64,000 bases of DNA from the NCBI GenBank assembly GCA_963816065.1, contig CAWFJG010000021.1, forward strand, positions 49,848 through 113,847, read 5' to 3'. Shown here in pieces: positions 39,873 to 53,759 of this stretch. How positions within the stretch are numbered: the stretch's first letter is position 1; the number at the start of each line of letters is the position of its first letter. Origin of the DNA: Roseiarcus sp963816065 (GTDB lineage: Bacteria > Pseudomonadota > Alphaproteobacteria > Rhizobiales > Beijerinckiaceae). The translations under genes were made by a program, and so were the position numbers. Below the pieces are notes generated by a model. The model had not been told where the DNA came from. It did not search any database and saw only the letters and a list, made by a program, of their open reading frames with translations.

Positions 39873-40080
39873 CGGCAAAGGACGGTTCGGACGCCGCAGG
39901 AGGCGAGACGGAGACGGAAGAGATGGTTTTCCGTCGCCCGTCGTGCGTCCTCTGACGTCCGATCGAAGCAAAACTGGGTTGATGTCGCCGACTTGGCGAC
40001 GGACGTGCGGGACGGAGGGACGATCCGTCCTCCGCGCCTGTCATCCGTCGTCCGCGCGCGCTTTCGCGCGCACGCGCCTT

Positions 40081-40092
40081 GGCGACGAGAGC

Positions 40093-40100
<8 letters not shown>
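40081..40100 (-). other. 3' half of 23S processing stem
   Basis: GGCGACGAGAGCAATCAAGT is the reverse complement of 43008-43027 with one position that can form a G-U pair. The two halves flank the 23S gene and would form the long duplex cut by RNase III during rRNA maturation. Confidence 0.8.
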
Positions 40101-43016
<2,916 letters not shown>

Positions 43017-43445
43017 CTCTCATCGCCAAAGCGCGTTCGTTTCAGGGGCCCCCGATCGGCAAATCGGAGGCGAACGCACTTCAGCGCGAAAAGACCAGTT
43101 TTGCTTCAAACGCATCCGGAGATCCCAGCGGTCAAGCCTGGATCTACGACTGGTGCTCGAAAGGTCGAGATGTCGGGGACAAGACCCGCGCCGGCCAAAC
43201 CTCACGGTTTCGCACGACGCATCTCGCCCCATCCGGCCCTCGACCGAATGCGCTTCCTCTTCACAATGTCAGATACCCGAAAGGCCGGCTCCGAACCGAG
43301 CCCAACCTTCCAACGCCGCTCCCTCGCAGGGTCGACGCCGCGGCTCGACGCCGCTCGCGTCCCTCAAAGGAAACGAAACTGATCAAATCTCACCGGAAGG
43401 ATCAGGACCTTTCGCCGCAACGCTCGAACCGCCGCCCCCAAAGAC

Positions 43446-43521
43446 TGGTGGAGCCAGACGGGATCGAACCGACGACCTCATGCTTGCAAAGCACGCGCTC
43501 TCCCAACTGAGCTATGGCCCC
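43446..43521 (-). tRNA. tRNA-Ala (TGC)
   Basis: In the 16S-23S spacer. Acceptor GGGGCCA/TGGCTCC, D-arm AGCTCAGTTGGGAGAGC, anticodon loop CTTTGCAAG with anticodon TGC, T-arm GTCGGTTCGATCCCG (with GTCT), encoded CCA. Confidence 0.97.
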
Positions 43522-43637
43522 TTCAGCCCGCACGCAAGGCCGAGTTTTTCCTCAGCCTCGAGCGCCGTCAGGCCCGGCGGGCGTCGCCCTTGCGGCGCTT
43601 CGCCCCCGACGGAAACCAGGCGTCGGGCGAGCCGGAA

Positions 43638-43714
43638 TGGTGGGCCTGGGAGGACTTGAACCTCCGACCTCACGCTTATCAAGCGCGCGCTCTAACCAAC
43701 TGAGCTACAAGCCC
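43638..43714 (-). tRNA. tRNA-Ile (GAT)
   Basis: In the 16S-23S spacer next to 16S. Acceptor GGGCTTG pairs with CAGGCCC (one G-T pair), D-arm AGCTCAGTTGGTTAGAGC, anticodon loop CTTGATAAG with anticodon GAT, T-arm GGAGGTTCAAGTCCTCC, encoded CCA. Confidence 0.97.
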
Positions 43715-43938
43715 GGTCGAAAGATCCCCTACTCCCCGCAACAGCGCGTTCGCCGCAATGGCGCGCCCGCCGCCCAACGGGACGAAGAGTCTTCCCAATC
43801 CTGTTCCTGATGAAGAAAGAGAGACGAAGGCGGCGCAATCCCGCAAATGCGGCCTTTGACAAGGCCGCGTGATTTCTGAACGGACGACAAACCCGAAAGC
43901 CGGCGAACCGGCCCCAAAGTTGATGAGGTCCTTAATCC

Positions 43939-45425
<1,487 letters not shown>

Positions 45426-45638
45426 ACTTGAAGATCTCAATCCCGACTGGTCACTCTGGCGCGGGCGCCTCATCGACGCCCATCGCTACTCTTGACGAGT
45501 TTCCTACACACTGCACAACCCAAAATGGCCAATAAACCAAAGGAACCGTCTCGCGACGTCCAATGACCCAAACCATCCCAAGCGTGCTGGTGTACGAAAC
45601 GTGACCGTCGTTGCGTACCTTCTCCGAACCCTCCCCTG

Positions 45639-45674
45639 CCAGCCCAAAAACCAGCCCAAAAGCCAGCCCCCAAA
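45639..45674. repeat. Three 12-bp tandem repeats in the rRNA leader
   Basis: CCAGCCCAAAAA, CCAGCCCAAAAG, then CCAGCCCCCAAA. On the transcribed strand this gives three TTTTGGGCTGG-like units about 215-250 bp upstream of 16S, between the promoter-like box and the gene. Confidence 0.7.
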
Positions 45675-45738
45675 CCAACAGAAAAAAGCCCGGACGCAAG
45701 GACAACGCCGCCCACGTCTCTCTTCCTTCCGATGAAAT

Positions 45739-45744
45739 TGTCAA
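45739..45744 (-). promoter_or_regulatory. Possible rrn promoter -35 box
   Basis: TTGACA on the minus strand in the context GTTTGACAATTTCATC, about 315 bp before 16S. No convincing -10 box stands at 16-18 bp, so this is tentative. Confidence 0.3.
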
Positions 45745-45973
45745 ACAGCAAACGACCAGGAGACCGATCGCAAAAACCCATACCTTACGCTTCGCTGACG
45801 CGAAGCAGGAACGACCGAAAGCTCTCCACCCCCACCTCTCAGTAGGGAGGAGCGCGCTCAGGATGTTCCCGAAACCGGCGCCGTCAGGCGCTCCGTTTGG
45901 CGCGCCACGTCTTCGGTGGCGGGGATATAGAGGGCTCCCATCTGGCTGTCAACGGAACTTCACGAAGAAAATC

Positions 45974-47380
45974 TCAGCCGGTCGCTTCAGCGGGCGATTC
46001 GCGCCGCTTCACATGCATCCTGACGCCTCTCCGCGGCCGCAAGGTGATGCGCTGCTGCGGCGTGATCTCCTGCCCTTCCACCAGCTCGAAACGAAAAGCG
46101 CGCAAGAGGTTAGCGAGGATGATGATCGCCTCCTGCAGTGAAAACGGCATGCCGATGCAGACCCGCGGCCCGGCGCCGAACGGGATATAGGCGAAGCGGT
46201 CGATGCGGTCGCGGCTGGGACCGAGAAACCGGGACGGATCAAATGCATCCGGATTTATCCACAGGCTCGGCCGCCGATGAAGCACGTAGGGCGAGACCGA
46301 CACCACCGTGCCCGCAGGGATCGGAACGCCCAGGATCTCGTCATCGGCGATCGCCTGACGGCTCAACATTGCGGCGGGAGGATAGAGCCGCAGCGCCTCC
46401 TCGAAAACTGCGCGCAAGATCTCGCACTCCTCGAAAGACGACGGACGAGCCGGATCGAACACCCGTTTCGCCTCCTCCTCGGCGCGCTCGCGCCAGTCGG
46501 CCGCTTGCGACAAAAGGTAGAACGCCCAGGTCAGGCCGTTGGCGGTCGTTTCGTGCCCCGCGAAGATGAAAGTCACGATATTGGCGCGGATGTCGGCGTC
46601 GGGCAGGCCTCGACCGGTCTCCGGGTCCTTCGCTTCGAGCAGCAACGTCAGGAGATCCCGCGGGGCGGCGCCGCCGGCGTTCAGCAAGCTCTTGCGACTT
46701 TCGATGATCGTATCGACGACGGCGTCAAAGAAATTCAGGGCCGGCCGACCGCGCATCCGACCGATGCGCGGTAGGAAAGCGGGCGCGCCGAGGAGATCGA
46801 GCGGATCGAGGCGGCCGAAGCTATTGAAATAGTCCGTCACCGCCCGCTGAAACGCGCTGGTCTCGCGCCCCAAGCCTTGCGAGAACAGCGTGTGCTCGAG
46901 GACCTCGAGCGCGACCCGGGACATCAGGTCCCCGATGTCGGCGACCGCCCCGTCGCGCCGATGGCCGAGGCGTTCGACGGCCGCCTCCGCCACACGCTGC
47001 ATCGATTTGGCGAATTCGCCGACCTGCCGGGGCGCAAACATCGGCGCGAGCGACCGGCGCTGCAGGCGCCACGACTCGCCGTCCGCCGTCACCAGTCCGT
47101 TGCCGAGGCCTGGGCTCAGGATCTTGAGCTGCAGATCGTCCTTGCGGTAATTGGCGGCGTTATCAAGGAAGATCCGCCGAACCGCCGCTGGATCATGCGC
47201 GGCGGCGCGCAGGCCGAGGATCGAGCGGCCGATCAGAATCGGGCGGTCGAAATGCGCCTGTGTCCAGATCTCGATCGGATTACGCCTGAGCGCAAGGATC
47301 GTCGACAGCGCGCCGAGCGGCTTCGCCAATCGTCTCGGATAGGGAGGAACGAAGAGCCCGGACGCTGCCGCCGTCGCCAT
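45974..47380 (-). CDS. Cytochrome P450
   Basis: A 468-residue heme-thiolate monooxygenase. I-helix FAGHETTA at 273-280 (oxygen activation), K-helix EEALRLYPP at 327, the segment FDPSRFLGPSRD before the heme loop, and FGAGPRVCIG at 401-410 with Cys408 as heme ligand. No signal peptide or membrane anchor; the N-terminus VPPYPRRLAKPLGALSTILA resembles soluble bacterial CYP that act on fatty acids or terpenoids. No ferredoxin or reductase gene is nearby, so electrons must come from elsewhere. Intact. Transcribed on the same strand as the rRNA operon, 550 bp upstream of 16S. Confidence 0.94.
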   Translation of the reverse strand: MATAAASGLFVPPYPRRLAKPLGALSTILALRRNPIEIWTQAHFDRPILIGRSILGLRAAAHDPAAVRRIFLDNAANYRKDDLQLKILSPGLGNGLVTADGESWRLQRRSLAPMFAPRQVGEFAKSMQRVAEAAVERLGHRRDGAVADIGDLMSRVALEVLEHTLFSQGLGRETSAFQRAVTDYFNSFGRLDPLDLLGAPAFLPRIGRMRGRPALNFFDAVVDTIIESRKSLLNAGGAAPRDLLTLLLEAKDPETGRGLPDADIRANIVTFIFAGHETTANGLTWAFYLLSQAADWRERAEEEAKRVFDPARPSSFEECEILRAVFEEALRLYPPAAMLSRQAIADDEILGVPIPAGTVVSVSPYVLHRRPSLWINPDAFDPSRFLGPSRDRIDRFAYIPFGAGPRVCIGMPFSLQEAIIILANLLRAFRFELVEGQEITPQQRITLRPRRGVRMHVKRRESPAEATG

Positions 47381-47515
47381 CGAGAACCGCCTTCGCGAAA
47401 ATGCCGTTGCACCTAGATGTAGGGCCGCCCGCGCCCCAGCGGCAGGGGCGTCGTCTCAAATTCGGCCGGGGCCGTCGGCCCTACGACGTTTGCTCGCTTG
47501 CGTTGTCCTCTGGCG

Positions 47516-48121
47516 CTAGAACGTCGTCCTCTGGCGCATGGCCGCGGCGATCGTGCCGTCGTCGAGATAGTCGAGTTCGCCGCCAACCGGAACGCCGTGG
47601 GCGAGGCGCGTCACCTTGGCCGGGTAGTCCGCGAGGCAATCGGTCAGGTAGTGCGCCGTCGTCTGGCCGTCGACGGTGGCGTTGACGGCAAGGATCACCT
47701 CGCTCACCCCGCCGGCGGCGACGCGGGCGACGAGAGGCTGAATGGCGAGGTCGGACGGCCCCACGCCGTCGAGCGGCGATAGTACGCCACCGAGCACGTG
47801 ATAGCGCGCCCGGATCGCGCCGGCGCGCTCGAGCGCCCACAGATCGCCGACCAATTCGACGACCACCAGCGTGGAGGCGTCGCGGCCCGGATCGGCGCAG
47901 ATCGTGCAAGGATCGCGGGTGTCGATATTGCCGCAGACCGAGCACACGACAATGCGCTCCTCAGCGACGCGCATCGCCTCGGCGAGCGGCTGAAGCAGCG
48001 TCTCGCGCTTGCGGATGAGATGCAGCGCGGCCCGGCGGGCTGAGCGCGGCCCCAGACCCGGCAGGCGCGCCAGCAACTGGATCAGCCGCTCGATTTCCGG
48101 CCCCGCGACGTTCGCCGCCAT
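47516..48121 (-). CDS. recR: Recombination protein RecR
   Basis: A 201-residue DNA repair protein that acts with RecO and RecF in loading RecA at gaps. It has the HhH region LLARLPGLGPRSARRAALHL, the four-cysteine zinc finger (CSVCGNIDTRDPCTIC) and a Toprim domain with VVELVGDLWALE and HGVPVGGELDYLDDGT. Intact and of normal length. Part of the conserved dnaX-ybaB-recR run, 7 bp after ybaB. Confidence 0.97.
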   Translation of the reverse strand: MAANVAGPEIERLIQLLARLPGLGPRSARRAALHLIRKRETLLQPLAEAMRVAEERIVVCSVCGNIDTRDPCTICADPGRDASTLVVVELVGDLWALERAGAIRARYHVLGGVLSPLDGVGPSDLAIQPLVARVAAGGVSEVILAVNATVDGQTTAHYLTDCLADYPAKVTRLAHGVPVGGELDYLDDGTIAAAMRQRTTF

Positions 48122-48128
48122 TTCGGCC

Positions 48129-48449
48129 CTAGAACGGAAGTTTCATGCCGGGCGGCAGGGGCAGGCCTTCGGTCAGCGTCTGCATCTTTTCGGCTGCCGC
48201 GCGGTCGGCCTTGGCCTTGGCGTCGGCGAAAGCGGCGATGATCAGGTCCTCGACCATCTCCTTGTCCGAAGGGGTCAGGAGCGACGGATCGATGCCGATC
48301 CCCTTGAGTTCGCCTTTGGCGGTCATGGTGACAGTGACCATGCCGCCTCCGGAGGCCCCTCGAACCTCGACCCGGCCAAGTTCCTCCTGCGCCTCCTGCA
48401 GCTTGGCCTGCACGGCCTGCGCCTTCTTCATCATGCCCATGAAATCCAT
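48129..48449 (-). CDS. ybaB: YbaB/EbfC nucleoid-associated protein
   Basis: A 106-residue DNA-binding protein found with recR across bacteria. MDFMGMMKKAQAVQAKLQEA is the expected N-terminus, then GGGMVTVTMTAKGELKGIGI and a long C-terminal helix. ATG 48449 is chosen because CAGGAGAAGG lies just upstream; a GTG at 48470 overlapping the dnaX stop (GTGA) is the alternative and adds 7 residues. Intact. Confidence 0.93.
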   Translation of the reverse strand: MDFMGMMKKAQAVQAKLQEAQEELGRVEVRGASGGGMVTVTMTAKGELKGIGIDPSLLTPSDKEMVEDLIIAAFADAKAKADRAAAEKMQTLTEGLPLPPGMKLPF

Positions 48450-48466
48450 GAGGGCCTTCTCCTGGT

Positions 48467-50248
48467 TCACAAATCGTCGTCGAGAGCCGGATCGGAATCG
48501 CTATAGCCGACATCGTCGTCGAACGCAGGCGCGATGGCGGGCGGCGGCGCCTCGGGCGCGCGAACCTCGATAATGCGGGCGCCCTTGAAGCGCTCGAGCA
48601 CCTTGCGGACCAGGGGGTGCTCGGCAGCGCCGTTGGTCCGCTCCGCATCGCGCTTCGACGCGCGCTCGCGCAAAGTCGGCGCGCTCGCGTCTTGCACCAG
48701 CGCCACCATCCACCGTTCGCCGGTCCACTCCTGGAGGCGTTTGGCCAGCGTCTGGGCGAGCCCGGGCGAAGCGCCGTTGACGACCGACATGGCGATCTGA
48801 CCCGCCTCGAACCGGTCGAGCCGGACGTCCTGTTCGAGCGCCTGGACGAGCTGGATATCGCGTCTGGCCCTGGCGAGCGCCACGACGTCCTCGAAACGGG
48901 CGAGCCGAGGAACGGGCGCCGGCGCGCCGGGCGCAGCGACGATGGGCTGCTGGGTCGCGCGTTCCGTCGCCGCCGAAACGGCGGCAAGGCTCGCGCGCGG
49001 CCCAACCGGCGGCAGCGGCGGCGCGTGTCGCGGCGCGGCCTCGGCCATCTCGGCGAGCTTGCGCAGGGCCTCCTCGGGCGACGGCAGGTCCGTCGCATAG
49101 GCTAGGCGGATCAGCGCCATTTCGGCGGAGGCGAGCGGGCGCGGCGAGTCCTTCGCATCCTCGACGCCCTTGATGAGGATTTGCCAGGCCCGCGTCAACG
49201 CGCCGATCGTAAGCTTTCCGGCGAACTCGCGGCCTCGCGCGCGCTCGGCCTCGCCGATCGCCGGGTCGTCGGGGGCGTCCGGCGCGATCTTGGCCCGCGT
49301 GACGAAATGACAGAATTCGGCGACCTCGGTCAGGATGTCGGCGGGATCGCCGCCGGCCCGGTAGAGCGCGCCCATGAGCGCAAGCGCCTCGGCGACCGCC
49401 CCTTTCATCGTCCGCTCGAACAGCTCGACGATCTCGCCCTTGTCCGCGAGGCCCAGCATGTCGCGGACGGTCGGGGCGGTCACACCCTGCGGGCCGCCGT
49501 AGGCGATCGCCTGGTCGAGCAGCGACAGCGCGTCGCGCACCGAGCCCTCCGCCACCCGGGCGATGAGGGACAGCGCGTTCGGCTCGACCTCGACCCCCTC
49601 GGCCGCCCCGATCCTGGCGAGGTGCTCGACCATCAGGCCCGAATCGATCCGCTTCAGGTCGAAGCGGATGCAGCGCGACCGCACCGTGATCGGCACCTTT
49701 TCGATCTCGGTGGTGGCGAACAAAAACTTGACGTGCTCCGGCGGTTCCTCGAGCGTCTTGAGCAGGCCGTTGAAGGCCTGCTTCGACAGCATGTGCACTT
49801 CGTCGATGATGTACACCTTGGTCCGGGCGGAGACCGGGCGGTAGCGGGCGTTCTCGATGATCTCGCGCACGTCGTCGATGCCGGTGTGGGAGGCTGCGTC
49901 CATCTCGATCACGTCGACGTGGCGCGAGTCCATGATCGCCTGGCAGTGGACGCCGAGCTCCGGCATGTCGACGCTCGGCCGGTCGATCTTGCCCGGCACG
50001 ACGTAGTTGAAGGCGCGGGCGAGGATGCGCGCCGTCGTCGTCTTGCCGGTGCCGCGGACGCCGGTGAAGATGTAGGCCTGATGGATGCGGTTGGCGGCGA
50101 AGGAGTTGGCGAGGGTGCGGACCATCGGCTCCTGGCCGATCAGATCCTCGAACCGCTGCGGGCGGTACTTGCGCGCCAGCACACGATAGGGCGTCGCCTG
50201 CGCCGAGGCCGCCCCCGGCGTCTCGGCCGGAAACAGGGAGTCGCTCAT
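48467..50248 (-). CDS. dnaX: DNA polymerase III subunit gamma/tau
   Basis: A 593-residue clamp-loader ATPase. VLARKYRPQRFEDLIGQEPM, Walker A GVRGTGKTTTARI, Walker B region YIIDEVHMLSK, and the sensor-1 block LLKTLEEPPEHVKFLFATTE are present. The C-terminal tau part (about 380-593) is Ala/Arg/Pro-rich and binds the polymerase core. Start ATG 50248 gives MSDSLFPAETPG. Its intact frame over 1.8 kb contrasts with the broken genes before 36.4 kb. Upstream lies the SRP RNA gene, a conserved arrangement. Confidence 0.97.
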   Translation of the reverse strand: MSDSLFPAETPGAASAQATPYRVLARKYRPQRFEDLIGQEPMVRTLANSFAANRIHQAYIFTGVRGTGKTTTARILARAFNYVVPGKIDRPSVDMPELGVHCQAIMDSRHVDVIEMDAASHTGIDDVREIIENARYRPVSARTKVYIIDEVHMLSKQAFNGLLKTLEEPPEHVKFLFATTEIEKVPITVRSRCIRFDLKRIDSGLMVEHLARIGAAEGVEVEPNALSLIARVAEGSVRDALSLLDQAIAYGGPQGVTAPTVRDMLGLADKGEIVELFERTMKGAVAEALALMGALYRAGGDPADILTEVAEFCHFVTRAKIAPDAPDDPAIGEAERARGREFAGKLTIGALTRAWQILIKGVEDAKDSPRPLASAEMALIRLAYATDLPSPEEALRKLAEMAEAAPRHAPPLPPVGPRASLAAVSAATERATQQPIVAAPGAPAPVPRLARFEDVVALARARRDIQLVQALEQDVRLDRFEAGQIAMSVVNGASPGLAQTLAKRLQEWTGERWMVALVQDASAPTLRERASKRDAERTNGAAEHPLVRKVLERFKGARIIEVRAPEAPPPAIAPAFDDDVGYSDSDPALDDDL

Positions 50249-50330
50249 CGCCCGTCTCTGGCCCTTCGGATCGATGGTGATGGAGGCGCCCTTCAGCCGG
50301 CGCGCCGTTCAGGCGGCCTCACAGCGAAGG

Positions 50331-50433
50331 TGGGAGGTTGGACAAAGACCCGCCCTGTCTCGTTAGGGCTGCTTCCTTCCGGACCTGACCCGGTTGGCGA
50401 GCGGTACGTCCTTCGCCAACCTCCCGGACCCCA
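50331..50433 (-). ncRNA. ffs: Signal recognition particle RNA (4.5S type)
   Basis: On the minus strand the outer stem GGTCCGGGAGGTTGG pairs with CCAACCTCCC, and the apical domain reads AGGTCCGGAAGGAAGCAGCC, the nearly invariant Ffh-binding loop. About 100 bases, the short Gram-negative form. Lies just upstream of dnaX, as in other alphaproteobacteria. Exact ends are approximate. Confidence 0.95.
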
Positions 50434-50752
50434 TGTGGACTATCGGGCGCGGAAGCGCAAGAGCCGCCAGCGCGGGGAACCCGCGTCTTACGCCAACTTA
50501 TCGACCGCGCCTTGAGTCTTCAAAGGGTTGCCACCCGCCTTAGCGACCACGCGACGAGCCACGAAGACCAGTCCGGCCGAGGGTTTTCGCTTATACTACA
50601 TATTTATTGAGATATTATATGCACGCCGGCGCGCCCTGCGATGCGGTCGCCAAGGTCGATGGAGCCAAAGGCTCTCCTGCACGCGTTCCGAAGCCCCCGA
50701 TTTCTTGAACGAAATGGCCGGTGAAGTTAGGGTGTCGCGAGGAGGGTGGCCG
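50434..50752. other. Upstream region of the sigma-54 activator gene
   Basis: About 320 bp. The segment 50585-50625 (CTTATACTACATATTTATTG) is very AT-rich against the GC-rich surroundings and is the likely promoter of the activator gene. An upstream in-frame extension from 50714 (ATG) exists but lacks a ribosome site. Confidence 0.4.
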
Positions 50753-52114
50753 GTGGCGACGCGAATAGAAATATTGGAACAGGTGCTGGCGCAAATGCGC
50801 GGATTGGTCGTAGTCGATGACGCCACGAAGATCGTCTACATCAATAAGGATTATGCGCAACTCATTGGGCTTGACCATGAAAAGGTCATAGGGATTCCGG
50901 TAAGAGAAGTTATTCCAAATAGTCGATTACCCGTCGTCGTCCAGTCGGGAAAGGCGATCCTTGGCGATATGTACTATATTGCCGGCAGGCCGTCAGTATG
51001 CAATCGCATACCTCTGAAGAAGGACGGCAATCTTATTGGCGCGATGTCCTTCGAAGTCTTCGGTGATATTGGACAATCCGATAAATTGTTCGCCTCCCTT
51101 CAGGAATTGCGCGGGCAACTTGATTACTACAAGGAGAGGCTGAAGGCTTATTCCGGGTCGCGCTACACCGTCAGCGATATTATTGGTTCGAGCCCCGCCG
51201 CGATCAAGTTGCGCAACGACATCTTGAGATTCGGCTGCACCAACTCGACGGTCATCGTGCGCGGAGAAACCGGCACCGGCAAGGAGCTTGTCGCCCACGC
51301 CCTGCACCGCGAAAGTCACAGGGCGCATCAGCCTTTTGTCAAGATCAATTGCGGCGCCATCCCCGCGGAACTGATCGAATCCGAATTGTTCGGCTACGAG
51401 GAGGGCGCCTTCACCGGCGCCAAAAGGACGGGGAAGAAAGGCAAGTTCGAACTGGCCGACAAGGGCACCTTGTTCCTGGACGAAGTGAGCCAACTCTCCG
51501 CGGCGGCGCAGGTCAAACTGCTGCGCGCCTTGCAGGAAAAGGAAATCGAACGGGTGGGAGGGACGACGTCGATTCCGGTCGACGTCAGGATCGTGGCCGC
51601 AACGAATGACGATCTCGGCGAATTGGTCAGGCGGGGCTCGTTCCGGGCCGATCTGTTCTACCGATTGAATGTCATTCCCATGACCGTCCCTTCGCTGCGC
51701 GAGCGTTCGGCGGACATCCCCGCCTTGGTGGAAAGCTTCGTCAAGAAATACGGCGATCAGGCCGGCTTGGGCTCGGTATCGGTCGCCCCCGACGCGCTCG
51801 CGCTGCTCCTCGCGTACGAATGGCCCGGAAATATCCGCGAGTTGGAGAACGCCGTCGAACGCGCCATTGGCATGTGCAACGGCAATGTCCTGGCGATCGA
51901 ACACTTCGAATGGCTGACGCCGAAGCGCCAGTTCACAATGATGCCGGGGAACGGAAGGACGCTGGAGGAGGCCAAGGCCGAGTTCGAGAAGGCCATGATC
52001 GTCGATGCGCTGCGCTCCACCGTCGGCAACATCAAGAAGGCGGCGGGGCTTCTCCAGGTGGACCGGTCCCTGCTCTATCAGAAGATGCGCCGCCTCGGCA
52101 TCCAGTATCGCTGA
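50753..52114 (+). CDS. Sigma-54-dependent transcriptional activator (PAS-AAA-Fis)
   Basis: A 453-residue enhancer-binding protein from GTG 50753, chosen for the CGAGGAGGG just before it. Residues about 8-115 form a PAS sensor (LVVVDDATKIVYINKDYAQL), not a response-regulator receiver, so it probably senses a small ligand. A coiled linker follows, then the AAA+ domain: Walker A GETGTGKE at 171-178, GAFTGA at 218-223 (contacts sigma-54), Walker B GTLFLDEV at 238-245. The C-terminal Fis-type HTH (NIKKAAGLLQVDRSLLYQKM) is intact. Codon use in the PAS half is less GC-rich than in the neighbours. It most likely controls the AtoE-BKACE-CoA-transferase cluster from 54.5 kb. Confidence 0.92.
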   Translation: MATRIEILEQVLAQMRGLVVVDDATKIVYINKDYAQLIGLDHEKVIGIPVREVIPNSRLPVVVQSGKAILGDMYYIAGRPSVCNRIPLKKDGNLIGAMSFEVFGDIGQSDKLFASLQELRGQLDYYKERLKAYSGSRYTVSDIIGSSPAAIKLRNDILRFGCTNSTVIVRGETGTGKELVAHALHRESHRAHQPFVKINCGAIPAELIESELFGYEEGAFTGAKRTGKKGKFELADKGTLFLDEVSQLSAAAQVKLLRALQEKEIERVGGTTSIPVDVRIVAATNDDLGELVRRGSFRADLFYRLNVIPMTVPSLRERSADIPALVESFVKKYGDQAGLGSVSVAPDALALLLAYEWPGNIRELENAVERAIGMCNGNVLAIEHFEWLTPKRQFTMMPGNGRTLEEAKAEFEKAMIVDALRSTVGNIKKAAGLLQVDRSLLYQKMRRLGIQYR

Positions 52115-52337
52115 TTGCGCCGCGGCGGAGAGCGGCGCGGCCGCGACCGACCAATCGCCAATCGAGTGGTTCCCCACGGCCGATCGTTCGAAACAAAGCG
52201 CCGTTCGGATCGCCCGCGAGGCCACAGCCTTCGAACCCAAAGCCGCCGGTTCTGCACGGACGCGCTGACCGTCGGGCCTCGCTCCCGTCCGAGCGTCTTT
52301 TTGGCCGCCGCTGGCGCTGCCGCCCCCGAGAACCTGG

Positions 52338-53067
52338 CTACGCCTGAACGATAATGGAATAGACGTTCTCGTCGGACAGAACCAAGCGATACTTCGTCAC
52401 CCGCGCCATTCGTCTGCCGATGAACTCCAGGGCTTTGCCGACGGTTTCTTCTGTCGCCGGTTGGCTGCCTTTATGGGCGCCCAGCGGTGGCATGACTTTG
52501 ATGTGGCGGCAAAGCTCATCCATCGTGGATGGTCGCTCGAACAGGCGTTTCATGACGACGCCGCGCCCGGATTTGGCGTTCGTGTTGCATTGGCGACGGC
52601 ATTCCTCGAAGTCGAGTGGGGTCGGCGTTTTCACGTTAGCGGCGTACATTTTCTGGTAGTTGCTCAGCGCCTTCAGGCGTCGGCGCATCTCGGCTTCGTC
52701 GTCGCGGCCTGGGCCGCCGTCATTCATGTTGGTGAGCGTGCCGCCGTCTTTGGTTCGGCGGTGCTCGGCGATCGTTCGCCGTTCGAGTTCAAAGGCCTCG
52801 TTTTCCGTCAGGTTTTGGGCGACCATGGCCCTCTGGGGGTCTGGGAATCCGGCAAGCCTGTCTTTCTGGATGATGGCGTGTAGATGCACATTGTTGCGCT
52901 TGCCGAATTCACGCTGGGCGCGCGGGCCGCATCCCTTGCCGACGTAGATCGGATCGCCGTTATGTCTGATCCAGACATAGACGTAGTATTTCCTCTCAGC
53001 CTTCTTGATTTTGGTTCTGGCTGCGGTTGGGTAGATGCGGCTGGCGTAGTCTTGCGATGCTGGTCAT
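52338..53067 (-). CDS. GIY-YIG-type nuclease (one frameshift)
   Basis: The frame that ends at 52338 extends upstream without a start codon to about 53060 and carries KYYVYVWIRHNGDPIYVGKG, a clear GIY-YIG-like core (YVYVW ... IYVGKG), followed by GPRAQREFGKRNNVHLHAII and a conserved NMNDGGPG. ATG 53067 with AGGGG upstream gives MTSIARLRQPHLP in another frame, so a single-base indel near 53033 joins them into about 243 residues. It could be a homing-type or DNA-repair-type nuclease. Lower GC than the neighbours. Lies back-to-back with the sigma-54 activator and next to a PIN toxin pair, forming a small accessory island. Confidence 0.7.
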
Positions 53068-53159
53068 GGCGGCAATCCCCTAGTGTTCGGTCGTCCATGC
53101 CGGCGGCGGCGGTCCCGGGGGAGCCGCAGCGTTCGATCCCGGAACCCGCGCAAGATGGT

Positions 53160-53759
53160 TCACTTCTGAAACCCCCGATCGCCGCGAAGATGTTCCTTCA
53201 AGCGCTCGCGCGCCTCGTCATCACTCCGGGGTTGCCGCTGCGCTGCGACATTCCGCTCTTTCTCCGCCGCAACGTCAAGCACATGATCGGCTGACTGGAT
53301 GCGGCCGGCGGCTTCCAGTTCACGCAACAAGTCGCCCGTCGAAAGCGCCATCACCCGTTCCGGCAAGGCCCCCACAAAGCGGCGCGCTTTGATGTCGTTG
53401 TCTTCGTAGAGAAGCATCGCCTCAAGGTCGGCGTCACGCTCGATCTCTGCATTGAGGATTTCCGCCGCCGCTTGTTCGCCCCGGCCCTTTGACCTGGCTT
53501 TCGCATCGGCCGCGAGCACAATCTGGAATTCGCTAAAGACCGTGGTTGGCGCGATCTCAACCTGCTCGTGATGGCGACGCGCCCATTCGACGATGTCTCT
53601 CGCTCCGGTGCGCGCCAAATCCTGGGTGACTTCGAAGTACACCATATCAGGGATCACCACGCGCAACCCCGGCATGGTCAGGCATTCGAGCGCCTCGCCG
53701 GCGGCCAGGGTGATCAACGGCGATGCATCGGTGACAAGGAGACCAAGTTGGCGCGTCAT
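53160..53759 (-). CDS. PIN-domain toxin-like protein
   Basis: A 199-residue protein. The N-terminus GLLVTDASPLITLAAGEALE has the first PIN-domain acidic residue (VTDAS), followed by VVIPDMVYFEVT and later acidic residues LLYEDNDIKARRF that complete a metal-binding ribonuclease site. The Arg/Lys-rich tail (about 165-199) is extra. ATG 53759 overlaps the stop of the small upstream gene (ATGA), the usual antitoxin-toxin coupling. Function inferred: RNA-cleaving toxin of a type II pair. Confidence 0.75.
   Translation of the reverse strand: MTRQLGLLVTDASPLITLAAGEALECLTMPGLRVVIPDMVYFEVTQDLARTGARDIVEWARRHHEQVEIAPTTVFSEFQIVLAADAKARSKGRGEQAAAEILNAEIERDADLEAMLLYEDNDIKARRFVGALPERVMALSTGDLLRELEAAGRIQSADHVLDVAAEKERNVAAQRQPRSDDEARERLKEHLRGDRGFQK

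Larger units (their letters stand above)
45426..45973. other. Promoter and leader region of the rRNA operon
   Basis: 550 bp upstream of 16S (minus strand) and downstream of the P450 stop. No gene. It holds a 12-bp tandem repeat (45639-45674) and a minus-strand TTGACA (45739-45744) in the setting TGTTTGACAATTTC, a possible rrn promoter -35 box. Confidence 0.5.

Noticed and set aside
45611..46141. A 176-codon plus-strand frame across the rRNA leader and P450 end
   Set aside because: It covers repeats and antisense P450 sequence and has no ribosome site or motif.
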